Assembly (NCBI GenBank): GCA_934162535.1
Contig: CAKPJC010000007.1
Span: 21,167-85,166 of the forward strand
Direction: 5' to 3'
Length of the DNA stretch: 64,000 bases
Source of the DNA: an uncultured Clostridia bacterium
Lineage (GTDB): Bacteria > Bacillota > Clostridia > TANB77 > CAG-508
Shown here: piece by piece, positions 1 to 9,019 of the stretch
Layout of the letters: every line of letters begins with the position of its first letter
Numbering within the stretch: the first letter of the stretch is position 1
Made by a program: the position numbers and the translations under genes
The notes under the pieces: model-generated
What the model was told of the DNA's origin: nothing
The model's database searches: none
The model's input: the letters and a program-made list of their open reading frames with translations, nothing else

Positions 1-576
1 ATTACCTTTTGTTGTATCAGCCCCTGGTGTAGGAGTTGGTGTTGGGTCTGGGTCTGGTGTAGGAGTTGGATCTGGAGTAGGTGTTGGTGTTGGATCTGGT
101 GTAAGAGTCCCTTCAGCAGTTATCGTTATTGATGCATCTTGTGATGTAGCAATTTGCTCTCCATCTGATGCTTCTAATTCTGAAAATACTACTCTTCCAG
201 TTGTGTCTTTTTCAACTCCTGATTTTACTTTTAATTTTATTGTTCCAAGTTCTTGATCTCCTGTAGCTGAAAATGCAAAATTGAATTTACCGTTTTCAGG
301 ATTTAGCACTCCTGAGCAATCACTTGACGTGATTGCTTCAAAGAAGTCTGTATCATATGTTATTACACCACCAGCAGCATTTACTGCTCCACCATCTGCA
401 TTTGTTATTCCAGATATTTTTATTGTGAATGTAATATATTCTCCTGGTTTTGCAGATGTTTTATCTGATGTTATTGTTAGGTTTGCAGTTAATTCATCTG
501 CTGCTTTACACACATTTGGTATAAATCCTATAATCATAATTGATATTATTAAAATACTTACTAATAATTTTTTCAT
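1..576 (-). CDS. Secreted cohesin-like domain protein, 3' part outside window
   Basis: Reads in frame from an ATG at 576 to the window edge (192 codons, no stop). Residues 1-26 are a signal peptide (MKKLLVSILIISIIMI, then a cut after CKA). Residues about 27-155 look like a cohesin fold: an early PGEYITFTIKISGI strand, a central GGVITYDTDFFEAI strand and a late LGTIKLKVKSG...VVFSELEASDGE block. A Thr-Pro-Asp-rich linker follows (DNA about 15-110 is repetitive because of it), so at least one more domain or a wall/membrane anchor lies beyond the edge. A GAGGAAAAG ribosome site precedes the ATG. The next gene upstream (603-4301) ends in a dockerin, the usual ligand of a cohesin, which suggests that the two proteins assemble outside the cell. 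The cohesin call rests on pattern recognition only. Confidence 0.7.
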   Translation of the reverse strand, partial: MKKLLVSILIISIMIIGFIPNVCKAADELTANLTITSDKTSAKPGEYITFTIKISGITNADGGAVNAAGGVITYDTDFFEAITSSDCSGVLNPENGKFNFAFSATGDQELGTIKLKVKSGVEKDTTGRVVFSELEASDGEQIATSQDASITITAEGTLTPDPTPTPTPDPTPTPDPDPTPTPTPGADTTKGN

Positions 577-602
577 TTTCTTTTCCTCTTTCTCTTGTTT
601 TT

Positions 603-3600
603 TTAAAATATATTTTGTCCTGTCGCTAGTCTTTGAAGTTTAGCTAAGTCTAGTATATTGATTTTGCCATCTTCTTTTAGGTCAGATGCTAATTTAACTA
701 AGTCTGTTACATCTGCTTGCTTGGTTGCTCCAACAATAATTTTTTGAAGTTTTGCAATATCAAGTACATTTGCTCTTGTATCGCCATTTAGGTCTCCATA
801 TACAACCAATGTATATTGTTTGCCATCTTCCATTTGAAGCTTGTATCCTGTTCCTATTCTTGCTGTATTAGATATTTTATTACCATTTAAGTCTTTTATC
901 TCATATGTCATTTCATTGTCAATATTTTTTTGTAGGTCATTTACTACTGTTTCAGGTCTAATTTTGCTTATTATTAAATTGTCTTCATCAACTTTATATG
1001 TGTTTGATGTAACTATGTCTAATAGTTGTTCAATTTCAAATGTTATTCTTGTTTCATTTTCATATGCGTCTTTTGCTATTAATATATATTTTCCTTTTTC
1101 TTTTATTAAATCTCCTGATTTATAGTTTGGAACTTCTTGTCCATCTTTTGTTAATATTACACTTGCTAGGTTTTCATCTTCTATTATTGCTGTTACTGCT
1201 TGTTGATATTTTTCTCCGTCTTTTACTCCTGTTATTGTTGGTGGTGTTTTGTCTACTATTACTTCTAAATCAACATTTGTAATGTTTCCAACTTCATCTG
1301 ATATTCTTAGAAGTTCGTTTGCACTATTTGCATATTCTTTTGTTAATGTTAAGCCATCTTCTGAAAGTGTCCATCCTTCTAATGGTTTGATTTTTTCATC
1401 AGATTTTATTGTAACTTGTATCTTTCCACCACTAATTAGTTCCTTTTCGACTGTACAGTTTGGTGCTGTTTTGTCTATCCAATCAACATAAGCTTCTGTT
1501 GAACCTTCAAATCCATAGTCATCTAAATATTCAAATGTAAATGCTCCATTTTCTGTAAATGTATATGTGTCTTTTCCTTCATTGTTTATTATTGTTACAT
1601 CACTTCTGTTGAATTTTATTTTTGCTGTTACATCTTGGTTCGTTTTATTTTTTGTACTATATTCAATATCTCCTTTTAGTGTTGGTGCTATTGATAATCT
1701 TGTTCCATCTGCTGTTCCACCTCTTATTGTGACTGTAGCTATATTATTCCCTAATTTGTCTGCATCTATTATTACAGAATCTTTTTCAGATGATAATGTA
1801 CAATTTACCAATTCTAGCTCATCAGCTGTATATACTTTGCTTTCTTGATCCATTGATGTTTTGAATATTTGTGGTAGCTCATATATTAGTTGTCCTTTTG
1901 CATCATCTGCCAAAACTTTTACTACTTTTTGATTTCTAATTGAAAATTCGTCTTTTATTAAGTTATATTGTATTGGTGTTATATTGTCAATTAGATTGTT
2001 ATCTGCTTTTAGCTTTATTAAGTTTGACATGTTTGCTATATATGTCAAATCTTTTATCCTATTTCCTGATATATTAAGTTCCGTTAGTGATTTATCAGAT
2101 ATTGCTGATAAGTCTTGTATTTTATTTGAGCTTAAATCTAAGTATCTTAGGTTATTTAAGCCTGATAATTTGCTTATTTCTATTATATCATTTCCAGATA
2201 TATTTAATGTTGTCAAGTTTGTTAATCCTTGTATTGGAGTTAAGTCATTTGTTTTTGTTCCAGCCATATGTAATTGTGTTAATGTCGTAATTCTTTCTAA
2301 TCCATTTATGTTCTCTACTTTGTTATTAGATATATTAAGCTGTGTTAATGCTATTTTCTTTTTTGCATTTATTAATTCACTTACATATCTGTTTATGTTT
2401 TCTATACTTGTCATTCCTGAATTTGCTAAATCTAGTTTAACTAGTTTTGGCATTTTTGTTATACTTGCATAATTGTTATGTACTTGTGTATTTGATATAT
2501 TAAGTTCTGTCATATTAACACATGGTTCTAATTCTGTTATATCTGTTATCTTGTTTCCAGAAAGATTTAGTATATTCAAGTTATAAAAGTTTGCTAATCC
2601 TCTTAAATTTGTTATTTCTGCATCTGATAATTGCAATTCTTTTGTATTTGCTATTTCTGATTGAGTTATATTTATTATTTTTGGTACTCTTTTTAAGTAG
2701 ATATTCTTTTTCTGACTTACCATTTGTTCATATAAGCTTTTATATATTGCTTCATTCAAGTTTATGTCATCAAATTTTAGTGAGTCAATGCTTGTACTAC
2801 TTGATGTTATTTTGTATCTCATTATACTTCCATCAGCAACTCCACCTCTTAACGTAACTGATAGTTCATCTTTGCTTGTTTTTTCTTTGTCTATTATTAT
2901 ATTGTAATTTCCTGGTTCTTGATATTCAGATGATGAGTTTAATGTTACACCATATGTCTCAAATCTGTTATTATTCGAATATATTTTACTGCCTTGTCTC
3001 ATACTTGCTTGTAACATTTCCGGTAAAATTATGTATTGGTCATCTATTACATCACTTGTGCTTTTTTTTGTTTTTTGATATATAGCTATTGTAACATCCT
3101 GCCCTCTTAAACTTAAGCCATTCGTTTTATAATTTAAACCTTCTAGTGCTGATGAATTTGATATTCTGTTTTGGTCTAGGTTTAAATTTTCTATACTACT
3201 TAGTCCTGCAAATATACTTACATCAGATATGTTATTATTGCTTAGATTTATTTGTTTTGCTGTTAGTCTTTTAATTACTTCTTCACCATTTACAGTTGTT
3301 GTTACTATAAATGAATCAATGTTGCTTATTTTGTTATTTGCTAAGTCAAGATATACTAGATTTTCTAAGTCTGTTATTCCTGCTATGTTTGATATGTCAT
3401 TATTTTCCATATATAGTTCTGTTAATGTTTTTAGTACTTTTACCTTACTTATTTGTAACCCTTTTGTATTATTTAAGTTAAGTTTTTGTAAGTTTCTTAA
3501 ATATGGTACTGTATCTTTTCCAACTTTTTGAGTTAATACTATTGATGCTAAACTACTAGAATTTTTTGGTGTTAGGTTTGATGCATCAAGTGATTCTAGT

Positions 3601-4301
3601 CTTGACATTACTTCAATTCCTGTAAGGTCTGTTATTCCTGTACTTGATATATTAAGCTCTGTTATTGATGTTCTTTTAAATATATCTGACATTGATGTTA
3701 AGTTTTTGTTGTTTGATACATTTAGTGTTTTTAGTGATGACATATTATTGATTGATTGTAAATTGCTAATTGTGTTGTTTGATACATTTAATACTTGTAT
3801 TTTTGACAATTTACTCATAAAGTCTATACTACTTAGTCCTGTACCAGATAATTGTAATTCTATTAATTCTGGTTCATTTACTAATGATGAAATATTTCCT
3901 ACTTTGTTTCCACTAAGGTTTAGTTTTGTTATTCCTTTTATATTTAATATTGGTGTAATATCTTTAATATTGTTTTCTGAAAGGTCTAATTCTTGCAAAC
4001 TTGTAAAGTTTTCTAGTCCACTTAAATTTGTTATTTTGGTTGATCCGGAACCCACTAAGCTTAATTTTGTAATTGATTCTATGTCGCTTGTTGGTATACT
4101 AAAGCTTTTTGCCGAGTCATCTGATGAACCAATTATAATATATTTATTTAGTGAATTTTTTAATACTTTATAAAGATTGGCGTCTTCACATACAATTGTT
4201 GTTTTTTCTACTGTTCCTGCATAAATAAATGCTGATAGTGTGAATGTTAAAATTATTGCTATTACTATAATTGCTAGTTTTTTTACTTTTGTTTTTTTCA
4301 T
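603..4301 (-). CDS. Secreted leucine-rich-repeat protein with C-terminal dockerin
   Basis: A 1232-residue exported protein. Residues 1-29 form a signal peptide. Two arrays of about 22-residue SDS22/internalin-like LRRs (consensus LxxLxLSxNxIxDI) lie at roughly 60-400 and 545-810. Each array is followed by the same cap module, recognisable by LPxxxxxSMxQxSKxY and RGGxADG, so the LRR-plus-cap unit has been duplicated. Ig-like beta domains follow (about 860-1150; each starts near DKTxP). The last ~65 residues are a type I dockerin: two Ca-loop/helix repeats, GDLNGDTRANVLDIAKLQK and DLKEDGKINILDLAKLQR. The protein probably displays a ligand-binding LRR surface and docks to a cohesin such as the neighbouring gene product at 1-576. 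Ribosome site AAAGGGGG; promoter at 4329-4357. Confidence 0.88.
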   Translation of the reverse strand: MKKTKVKKLAIIVIAIILTFTLSAFIYAGTVEKTTIVCEDANLYKVLKNSLNKYIIIGSSDDSAKSFSIPTSDIESITKLSLVGSGSTKITNLSGLENFTSLQELDLSENNIKDITPILNIKGITKLNLSGNKVGNISSLVNEPELIELQLSGTGLSSIDFMSKLSKIQVLNVSNNTISNLQSINNMSSLKTLNVSNNKNLTSMSDIFKRTSITELNISSTGITDLTGIEVMSRLESLDASNLTPKNSSSLASIVLTQKVGKDTVPYLRNLQKLNLNNTKGLQISKVKVLKTLTELYMENNDISNIAGITDLENLVYLDLANNKISNIDSFIVTTTVNGEEVIKRLTAKQINLSNNNISDVSIFAGLSSIENLNLDQNRISNSSALEGLNYKTNGLSLRGQDVTIAIYQKTKKSTSDVIDDQYIILPEMLQASMRQGSKIYSNNNRFETYGVTLNSSSEYQEPGNYNIIIDKEKTSKDELSVTLRGGVADGSIMRYKITSSSTSIDSLKFDDINLNEAIYKSLYEQMVSQKKNIYLKRVPKIINITQSEIANTKELQLSDAEITNLRGLANFYNLNILNLSGNKITDITELEPCVNMTELNISNTQVHNNYASITKMPKLVKLDLANSGMTSIENINRYVSELINAKKKIALTQLNISNNKVENINGLERITTLTQLHMAGTKTNDLTPIQGLTNLTTLNISGNDIIEISKLSGLNNLRYLDLSSNKIQDLSAISDKSLTELNISGNRIKDLTYIANMSNLIKLKADNNLIDNITPIQYNLIKDEFSIRNQKVVKVLADDAKGQLIYELPQIFKTSMDQESKVYTADELELVNCTLSSEKDSVIIDADKLGNNIATVTIRGGTADGTRLSIAPTLKGDIEYSTKNKTNQDVTAKIKFNRSDVTIINNEGKDTYTFTENGAFTFEYLDDYGFEGSTEAYVDWIDKTAPNCTVEKELISGGKIQVTIKSDEKIKPLEGWTLSEDGLTLTKEYANSANELLRISDEVGNITNVDLEVIVDKTPPTITGVKDGEKYQQAVTAIIEDENLASVILTKDGQEVPNYKSGDLIKEKGKYILIAKDAYENETRITFEIEQLLDIVTSNTYKVDEDNLIISKIRPETVVNDLQKNIDNEMTYEIKDLNGNKISNTARIGTGYKLQMEDGKQYTLVVYGDLNGDTRANVLDIAKLQKIIVGATKQADVTDLVKLASDLKEDGKINILDLAKLQRLATGQNIF

Positions 4302-4328
4302 GATTTTTCCCCCTTTTAATCTACCTCT

Positions 4329-4357
4329 AGTATATACATATTAATCTTATTTGTCAA
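4329..4357 (-). promoter_or_regulatory. SigA-type promoter for the LRR-dockerin gene
   Basis: On the minus strand TTGACA (4352-4357), a 17-base spacer and TATACT (4329-4334) precede the gene starting at 4301. One mismatch to consensus in the -10. This sets the LRR gene apart from spoIVB, which ends at 4408. Confidence 0.75.
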
Positions 4358-4407
4358 CATTTTTCAACTATTTTCTCAATTACTTTTTTTACCAATTTCT
4401 CATAGTA

Positions 4408-5475
4408 TTATTCTATCCCTTCACTTAACATTTTATCAGCAAATATTCCATATCCTATTGTTGGATCATTTACAAATACATGTGTCACTGCACCAATTAG
4501 TTTGCCATTTTGTATTATTGGTGAACCACTCATTCCCTGTATTATCCCTCCAGTTTTTTCTATTAATTCTGTATCATTTACTTTTAAAATCATACATTTA
4601 TTATCATAATTGTTATTTAAGTATATTCTTTTAATTTCAATATTATATTCTTTTACTTCTCCTTCTAAATTACATAGTATTTTGGCTTCACCTGTTTTTA
4701 TGTCTTGCCTTGGAGATATTTTCATTTTTTTAGAATAGTCTAATGATAGATTTTCTATATTGTTTACTTTTCCATATATTCCATATTTTGTGTTTTTATA
4801 AATCTTGCCTATTGACTGTGAATTCTTTATTGTTCCTTGTATTTTGCCTGGCTCTTCTTTTTTTCCTTTTATTATTGAAATTATACTTACATCATCTATT
4901 TCTCCTGATGATGTATTTATTATATTTCCTGTATCTATATCTGTTATAGCATGTCCAAGTGCAACAAATGTATTATTTTGCTGATTATAGAATGTTACTG
5001 TCCCAACTCCTCCTGCACTGTCTCTTACCCATAGTCCTATTTTGTATTTATTGTCTTTTCCTTTTACAGGTGTTATTTCACAATTCTTTTCTTGTTCATT
5101 TGATATATATGTTATTTCTATTTTTTCCCCATTCATGTTGTTTATTTCATTTATAAGCTCTTCTGTACTGTTTATTATCTTTTGATTTATTGATTTTATT
5201 GTGTCTCCTTCTTTTATTCCTGAATTCTCAAATGGTTTATGTTTTTCCCCATCATTTCCTTCTATTGATGATGTTCCTACTACTAATACTCCACTTGTGT
5301 ATAGCTTTACTCCAACAACTTCTCCGACTGGTATTACTTCTATTCCTTCAATCGCACTTGCATCTATTGCATTTAATTGGTTGAATATACTTGCTTCAAA
5401 TGTGGAAATATATAATGTATAAACATATAAAAAAAATAACACAGCTAATAAACTTAATTTTTTTAACATTTTCAT
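4408..5475 (-). CDS. spoIVB: SpoIVB serine peptidase (S55), sporulation signalling
   Basis: SpoIVB is the forespore-secreted protease which, in Bacillus, cleaves SpoIVFA and so triggers SpoIVFB processing of pro-SigK. This 355-residue protein has an N-terminal membrane anchor (residues about 6-24), a PDZ-like region (about 60-120, with SGIKEGDTIKSIN) and the S55 peptidase domain. The catalytic His lies in FVALGHAITD and the catalytic Ser in GMSGSPIIQNGKLIGAVTHV, both intact. Length is slightly below the Bacillus protein (about 425). In many Firmicutes spo0A follows spoIVB; here the next gene downstream is the unrelated LRR-dockerin gene. It lies 56 bases after the last pilin-like gene, so it might be read from the pilus operon, although no SigG promoter could be assigned by eye. 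Confidence 0.93.
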   Translation of the reverse strand: MKMLKKLSLLAVLFFLYVYTLYISTFEASIFNQLNAIDASAIEGIEVIPVGEVVGVKLYTSGVLVVGTSSIEGNDGEKHKPFENSGIKEGDTIKSINQKIINSTEELINEINNMNGEKIEITYISNEQEKNCEITPVKGKDNKYKIGLWVRDSAGGVGTVTFYNQQNNTFVALGHAITDIDTGNIINTSSGEIDDVSIISIIKGKKEEPGKIQGTIKNSQSIGKIYKNTKYGIYGKVNNIENLSLDYSKKMKISPRQDIKTGEAKILCNLEGEVKEYNIEIKRIYLNNNYDNKCMILKVNDTELIEKTGGIIQGMSGSPIIQNGKLIGAVTHVFVNDPTIGYGIFADKMLSEGIE

Positions 5476-5531
5476 GTTGTACTCCTTTTAGTTTATTATT
5501 TGTCTTATTTTCTGTTTTTATTCAAATGTTT

Positions 5532-6056
5532 TTATATTGCTCCATTTACTGCTACTGTTGCTGTTGCTGTACTTGAAATTATGTGTAAATCTTCTCCTTT
5601 TATTGTGTAATATACACTTTTTAATGCTTGTGATAATGTTTTACTATTATTTTTTGCCACAACTGAAACTACATCTCCTTCTTTTAGAAGTATTGTGTCA
5701 TACGTTCTAAATTTTTCTTCAATTTGGCTTGTGTATAATGAATAATACACATTTGACCCTACTTCTGAAGGATCAGCATCAATTTGTGACTTTGATGGAT
5801 TTTCATCAAGTATTTTTACTTCTATATCAATATCATATGTGTTTCCTGATGTTGCAAGTCTTGTAATAAATTCATTATAGTCATCACTTCTTATTTGTCC
5901 AAGTCTAACTACTTTGTCTACAAAATCTGCTGTTAGTGTTTGTACTGTTAATTGAGATATGTCATCATTTCTATCTGCTATTGTAACTAATGGCACAACA
6001 AACATTAATAATACTGCTATCATTATTCCTATTATTGAAACTGTTGTTTCTTCCAT
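5532..6056 (-). CDS. Pilin-like single-pass membrane protein, Tad-type locus
   Basis: A 174-residue protein with an N-terminal hydrophobic helix (residues about 7-27, SIIGIMIAVLLMFVVPLV) directly after a short MEETT head, followed by a soluble domain. It lacks the MENATKAL head of its upstream neighbours, and its C-terminus (TATATVAVNGAI) differs as well. It has no obvious prepilin peptidase site. Last of six small membrane-anchored proteins behind the pilus motor genes; 13 bases separate it from the 204-residue gene upstream. It may be a minor pilin or pseudopilin of the TadE/TadF kind, but that is inference from position and topology only. Confidence 0.6.
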   Translation of the reverse strand: MEETTVSIIGIMIAVLLMFVVPLVTIADRNDDISQLTVQTLTADFVDKVVRLGQIRSDDYNEFITRLATSGNTYDIDIEVKILDENPSKSQIDADPSEVGSNVYYSLYTSQIEEKFRTYDTILLKEGDVVSVVAKNNSKTLSQALKSVYYTIKGEDLHIISSTATATVAVNGAI

Positions 6057-6069
6057 TATTTTACCTCCC

Positions 6070-6684
6070 TTAATTTTGTAATATGTATGTTATAACTCTT
6101 TTTTTGGATTTGTTTATATCTAATATTGTTGCTCCATTTTCATCAGTCGTTTTTCCTTCTTTATCCTCTTGATAGTATTCTCCCATTTGCTCTTCAAATT
6201 TTCTGTTTTTGAAGTATTGGTATAATCCTGATGTTCCACCTGTTATACTAGCTACTTCTTTTTTTGCTGGGTCATTTGGTCCTTTTTCTGTTCCACTTAA
6301 TATGTAGTCTAATCTGTTTATTGCTCTTTGAGAATCGGCATGTTCTTCGCTTTCCAGGTCTATTTTTGATATGTCCCTTGTATTACCATTTTGATCTTGA
6401 TATTTGTATAAGACTAGGTCTGTTCCATCTGCTTTTAAGAAGTGTACTTCAAAGTTTTCTTTATATGCCTTATACATTGTTGGTACTACTGTTTCTATTC
6501 CTACTATTCTTGTTGAATCGTCTGACGACGATAAGTATGTATATGATGTTTCTCTATCTTTTATTGTTATTATAGAGTCAACTGCTTCTCTTGCTTGTGA
6601 AAAAGAAGATATACATAATGTCAATGCAAGAACTAACATTAGTACACCAAATGCCATTTTCAAAGCTTCAGCTGCATTTTCCAT
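6070..6684 (-). CDS. Pilin-like membrane protein, MENA-type N-terminus
   Basis: A 204-residue protein starting MENAAEALKMAFGVLMLVLAL: the same head as the genes at 6708, 7683 and 8176 (M-E-[NE]-[AN]-x-x-A-L followed at once by a membrane helix). The soluble part (about 35-204) has no recognised fold. It ends KSKKRVITYILQN, a weaker version of the [ST]-[KG]-x-[KR]-[IV] strand that closes its paralogues. It lies in the middle of the pilin-like run with 23 bases to the upstream gene. A structural subunit or minor pilin is likely from context. Confidence 0.62.
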   Translation of the reverse strand: MENAAEALKMAFGVLMLVLALTLCISSFSQAREAVDSIITIKDRETSYTYLSSSDDSTRIVGIETVVPTMYKAYKENFEVHFLKADGTDLVLYKYQDQNGNTRDISKIDLESEEHADSQRAINRLDYILSGTEKGPNDPAKKEVASITGGTSGLYQYFKNRKFEEQMGEYYQEDKEGKTTDENGATILDINKSKKRVITYILQN

Positions 6685-6707
6685 AGTATATCCCCTTTCT
6701 TATATTA

Positions 6708-7133
6708 TTAATTTTCTGTTACAGTAATTAAGTTGATTAATCCTGTAGCTTGTGTGTATGTACATTTTATTGTATATCTTTTTCCTGTTGGAACTTTTGC
6801 TGGTGATTGTGTATCAGTTTTTGATAAGTCACATACCCCTCCATCGATTTCAACAAGCTTTGGATTGCTATCATCTGTAGCTCCTTCATCAGCTGCATAT
6901 TTCATATTACTTGTTAATACAGTTTGTACAAGTGCGTTAACTGTTGAACCAGTTTGAGTTTCACCTTCATATCTTGTGAATTGATCATTAAATGCTTTTA
7001 TTTCTTGATCACTCATGTTTACATTTTGTACTGTTTCTGCAGCCATATTATAAACTACTAAACCTAGAGATATAATAAGTATTGCTACAAGTATTGCTGC
7101 TGCAATTAATAGTGCCTTGGTTGCGTTCTCCAT
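6708..7133 (-). CDS. Pilin-like membrane protein, MENATKAL family
   Basis: 141 residues: head MENATKALLIAAAIL, membrane helix to about residue 28, then an amphipathic segment with AFNDQFTRYEG and a small domain closing YTQATGLINLITVTEN. The F-N-x-x-F-x-x-Y element followed by a V-x-x-L helix is shared with the 155- and 271-residue paralogues. Start set by a good GGAGGG ribosome site. Shortest member with the full head; its compactness and Ala/Thr-rich composition make it a candidate major subunit, though this is a guess. One internal Cys pair (GGVCDL and IKCTYT) could form a disulfide. Confidence 0.65.
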   Translation of the reverse strand: MENATKALLIAAAILVAILIISLGLVVYNMAAETVQNVNMSDQEIKAFNDQFTRYEGETQTGSTVNALVQTVLTSNMKYAADEGATDDSNPKLVEIDGGVCDLSKTDTQSPAKVPTGKRYTIKCTYTQATGLINLITVTEN

Positions 7134-7204
7134 AGTTTTTTCCCTCCTTTTTACTTTTGTTTATTACAAATATCGATAATTTCTTACCGAACTTTATTAA
7201 CTTA

Positions 7205-7639
7205 TTATATTTGTTCAAATAATATGTAACTTATTTTCCCTGTTCTTTTGTGATATTCCATTTTTGAACATTTAAACATTAAATTTCCACAATATTGTAC
7301 AAATTGCTCTGTTCCATTATCATATATTGTTTCCATTTTAATTTGATATGTTTCATCTTCATTTTTCATATATACTTCTACTTCTATAGAGTTTTCTTCA
7401 TCTTGTATATATTCATTTTTATCATTTTTTTGAATTTTATTTTTTTCGTTTTTGTCAACACTTTTGTTTATTAGTGTTGCTACATCTAGTCCACTTATTT
7501 CTGTATCTTTATATTTTTCATATATAGAATTTTCTTGCTTTATAGCATCATATTCAACTTTATATGAACAATATTTTACACCTATTACAGAAAGTATTAT
7601 TATTAATAATACAACTATAAATATAATTATTTTTTTCAT
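7205..7639 (-). CDS. Membrane-anchored pilin-like protein lacking the MEN head
   Basis: 144 residues with a conventional lysine-plus-hydrophobic N-terminal anchor (MKKIIIFIVVLLIIILSVIG), unlike its neighbours. The remainder resembles them: an [IV]-x-x-L-I-N helix (DVATLINKSVDKNE) and a last strand YHKRTGKISYILFEQI that matches YSKKTGRIYEINFH of the next gene. It therefore appears to be a divergent family member with a replaced anchor. Three Cys lie in the soluble part or near the membrane. Position between two pilin-like genes supports a role in the same apparatus. Confidence 0.58.
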   Translation of the reverse strand: MKKIIIFIVVLLIIILSVIGVKYCSYKVEYDAIKQENSIYEKYKDTEISGLDVATLINKSVDKNEKNKIQKNDKNEYIQDEENSIEVEVYMKNEDETYQIKMETIYDNGTEQFVQYCGNLMFKCSKMEYHKRTGKISYILFEQI

Positions 7640-7682
7640 TTTCTACCTCATTATATCATTACATATTTATAATTACAAGTTT

Positions 7683-8150
7683 CTAATGAAAATTTATTTC
7701 ATAAATTCTACCTGTTTTTTTACTGTATTTTATATCTGTTTCTGTACATGTATATGCATATCCATTATCTCCACTAAGCCATTCTGTGGATTTATCTGCT
7801 ACATTCTGTTCTATGTTCTGTATTGTTCTTCCTTCTGCTTCAATATAGGCATTTACTGTAACATAATGTGAATCTTCTCCTTCATCAGTTATTGTAAGAC
7901 CATTTTCTGTATTATTTTGATTTGCTAAATTAGCTGCTGTTATAACGTCTTGAATTCTAATTGATGGATTATCTACATATGCTGTAAATTGTGTATTGAA
8001 TTTACTTTGTGCATTAAATTCCATTCTTTCTTGCGTTGATGTTGTATATGTATTAAGTGCATAATATAAAAATACACCTAGTGAAAGTATCATTACTCCT
8101 ATTAAAACACCTGCTGTTATCATTAATGCTTTGCTTGCATTTTCTTCCAT
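7683..8150 (-). CDS. Pilin-like membrane protein, MENATKAL family
   Basis: 155 residues: head MEENASKALMITAGVL, membrane helix to about residue 30, FNTQFTAYVDNPSIRIQDVITAANLAN (a stretch matching the 141- and 271-residue paralogues), a beta domain, and the closing strand YSKKTGRIYEINFH. No leader peptide or Gly-x4-Glu cleavage motif precedes the helix. 25 bases from the upstream paralogue, clearly one operon. Role inferred: subunit of the Tad-like pilus or pseudopilus. Confidence 0.65.
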   Translation of the reverse strand: MEENASKALMITAGVLIGVMILSLGVFLYYALNTYTTSTQERMEFNAQSKFNTQFTAYVDNPSIRIQDVITAANLANQNNTENGLTITDEGEDSHYVTVNAYIEAEGRTIQNIEQNVADKSTEWLSGDNGYAYTCTETDIKYSKKTGRIYEINFH

Positions 8151-8175
8151 GTTTTTATCCTTTCATCAATATATT

Positions 8176-8991
8176 TTAGTTGAATTCTATATTTCCACTA
8201 TTAGTAGTTCTTATTCTAAAATTCATTTCACTTACTCTTCCAGTTTCTTTGTCAAGATTCATTTCAATACAGTCGAAATATGCTCTTTTAAATTGTGTGT
8301 ATTCATAATATTGACAAGCAATTGTTTTTATATTTTCTATATTATTTTCTATTGTTGTTTGGCTTACATCTTTTAAAATAGATTTTAAAAGTACAAGCCT
8401 TTTTTCTTTGTCTCTTTCAACATAATTTTTTGCTATTTCATCACTTTTATATACTTTTTCCTCTATCATTATATTTGAAATATTTGAAGATAGCTTTTGT
8501 AGTTTGTCTACATTAAGCTTTAGGGTTTCCTTATACAAGTTTATTAAATCTTCTTCAATTGTTGTAACATCTATAAGATTTTTATCTTCTGTTTTGTCTG
8601 TACCTCTTGTATTTGTTATAACTCCATCTCTTGATTTATTTATAAATATTGCTGAACGCACATCTAAATTATATTTAAATTCTGATGTATGCCCTGAAAC
8701 ATCAATAGTCACTCTCATTCTTGGGAATCCTTTTTCATTTTCATATGATTGTCTTTCATTATAATCTATAACTCGGTTCATAAGGGAAATCATCTCTGTT
8801 CCCCTTATTTTCTCCCTATTATAGTTAAGAAAGACCTTATTAAAATCTGCCAATTGTTTTATAGTTTTTGCATCATGTTCAGCTGAATAATAGTTAGACA
8901 TTTGATTGTATCCATATACTAATAAAGATAAAATCATTACTACTAATAATATTCCTGCTGCAATTAACAATGCTTTTGTTGCATTTTCCAT
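8176..8991 (-). CDS. Large pilin-like membrane protein, MENATKAL family
   Basis: 271 residues, the longest of the family. Head MENATKALLIAAGILLVVMIL is almost identical to the 141-residue paralogue. Next comes FNKVFLNYNREKIRGTEMISLMNRVIDYNE, the same F-N-x-x-F-x-x-Y plus helix block, then an inserted largely helical region (about 120-225), and the closing LDKETGRVSEMNFRI strand. First of the small genes behind the tandem TadB/TadC gene (28-base gap). Plausible tip or minor subunit; not recognised beyond the family. Confidence 0.65.
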   Translation of the reverse strand: MENATKALLIAAGILLVVMILSLLVYGYNQMSNYYSAEHDAKTIKQLADFNKVFLNYNREKIRGTEMISLMNRVIDYNERQSYENEKGFPRMRVTIDVSGHTSEFKYNLDVRSAIFINKSRDGVITNTRGTDKTEDKNLIDVTTIEEDLINLYKETLKLNVDKLQKLSSNISNIMIEEKVYKSDEIAKNYVERDKEKRLVLLKSILKDVSQTTIENNIENIKTIACQYYEYTQFKRAYFDCIEMNLDKETGRVSEMNFRIRTTNSGNIEFN

Positions 8992-9019
8992 TTATTCCTC
9001 CATATAAAAATCTTATAGT

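Noticed and set aside
15..110. Tandem GGTGTTGG-type DNA repeat at the window start
   Set aside because: Fully explained by the Thr-Pro-Asp linker codons of the cohesin-like gene.
281..643. Plus-strand hydrophobic frames across 1-16 kb and elsewhere
   Set aside because: Leu/Phe/Ile-rich shadows typical of the complement of AT-rich minus-strand genes; none has a ribosome site or recognisable domain.
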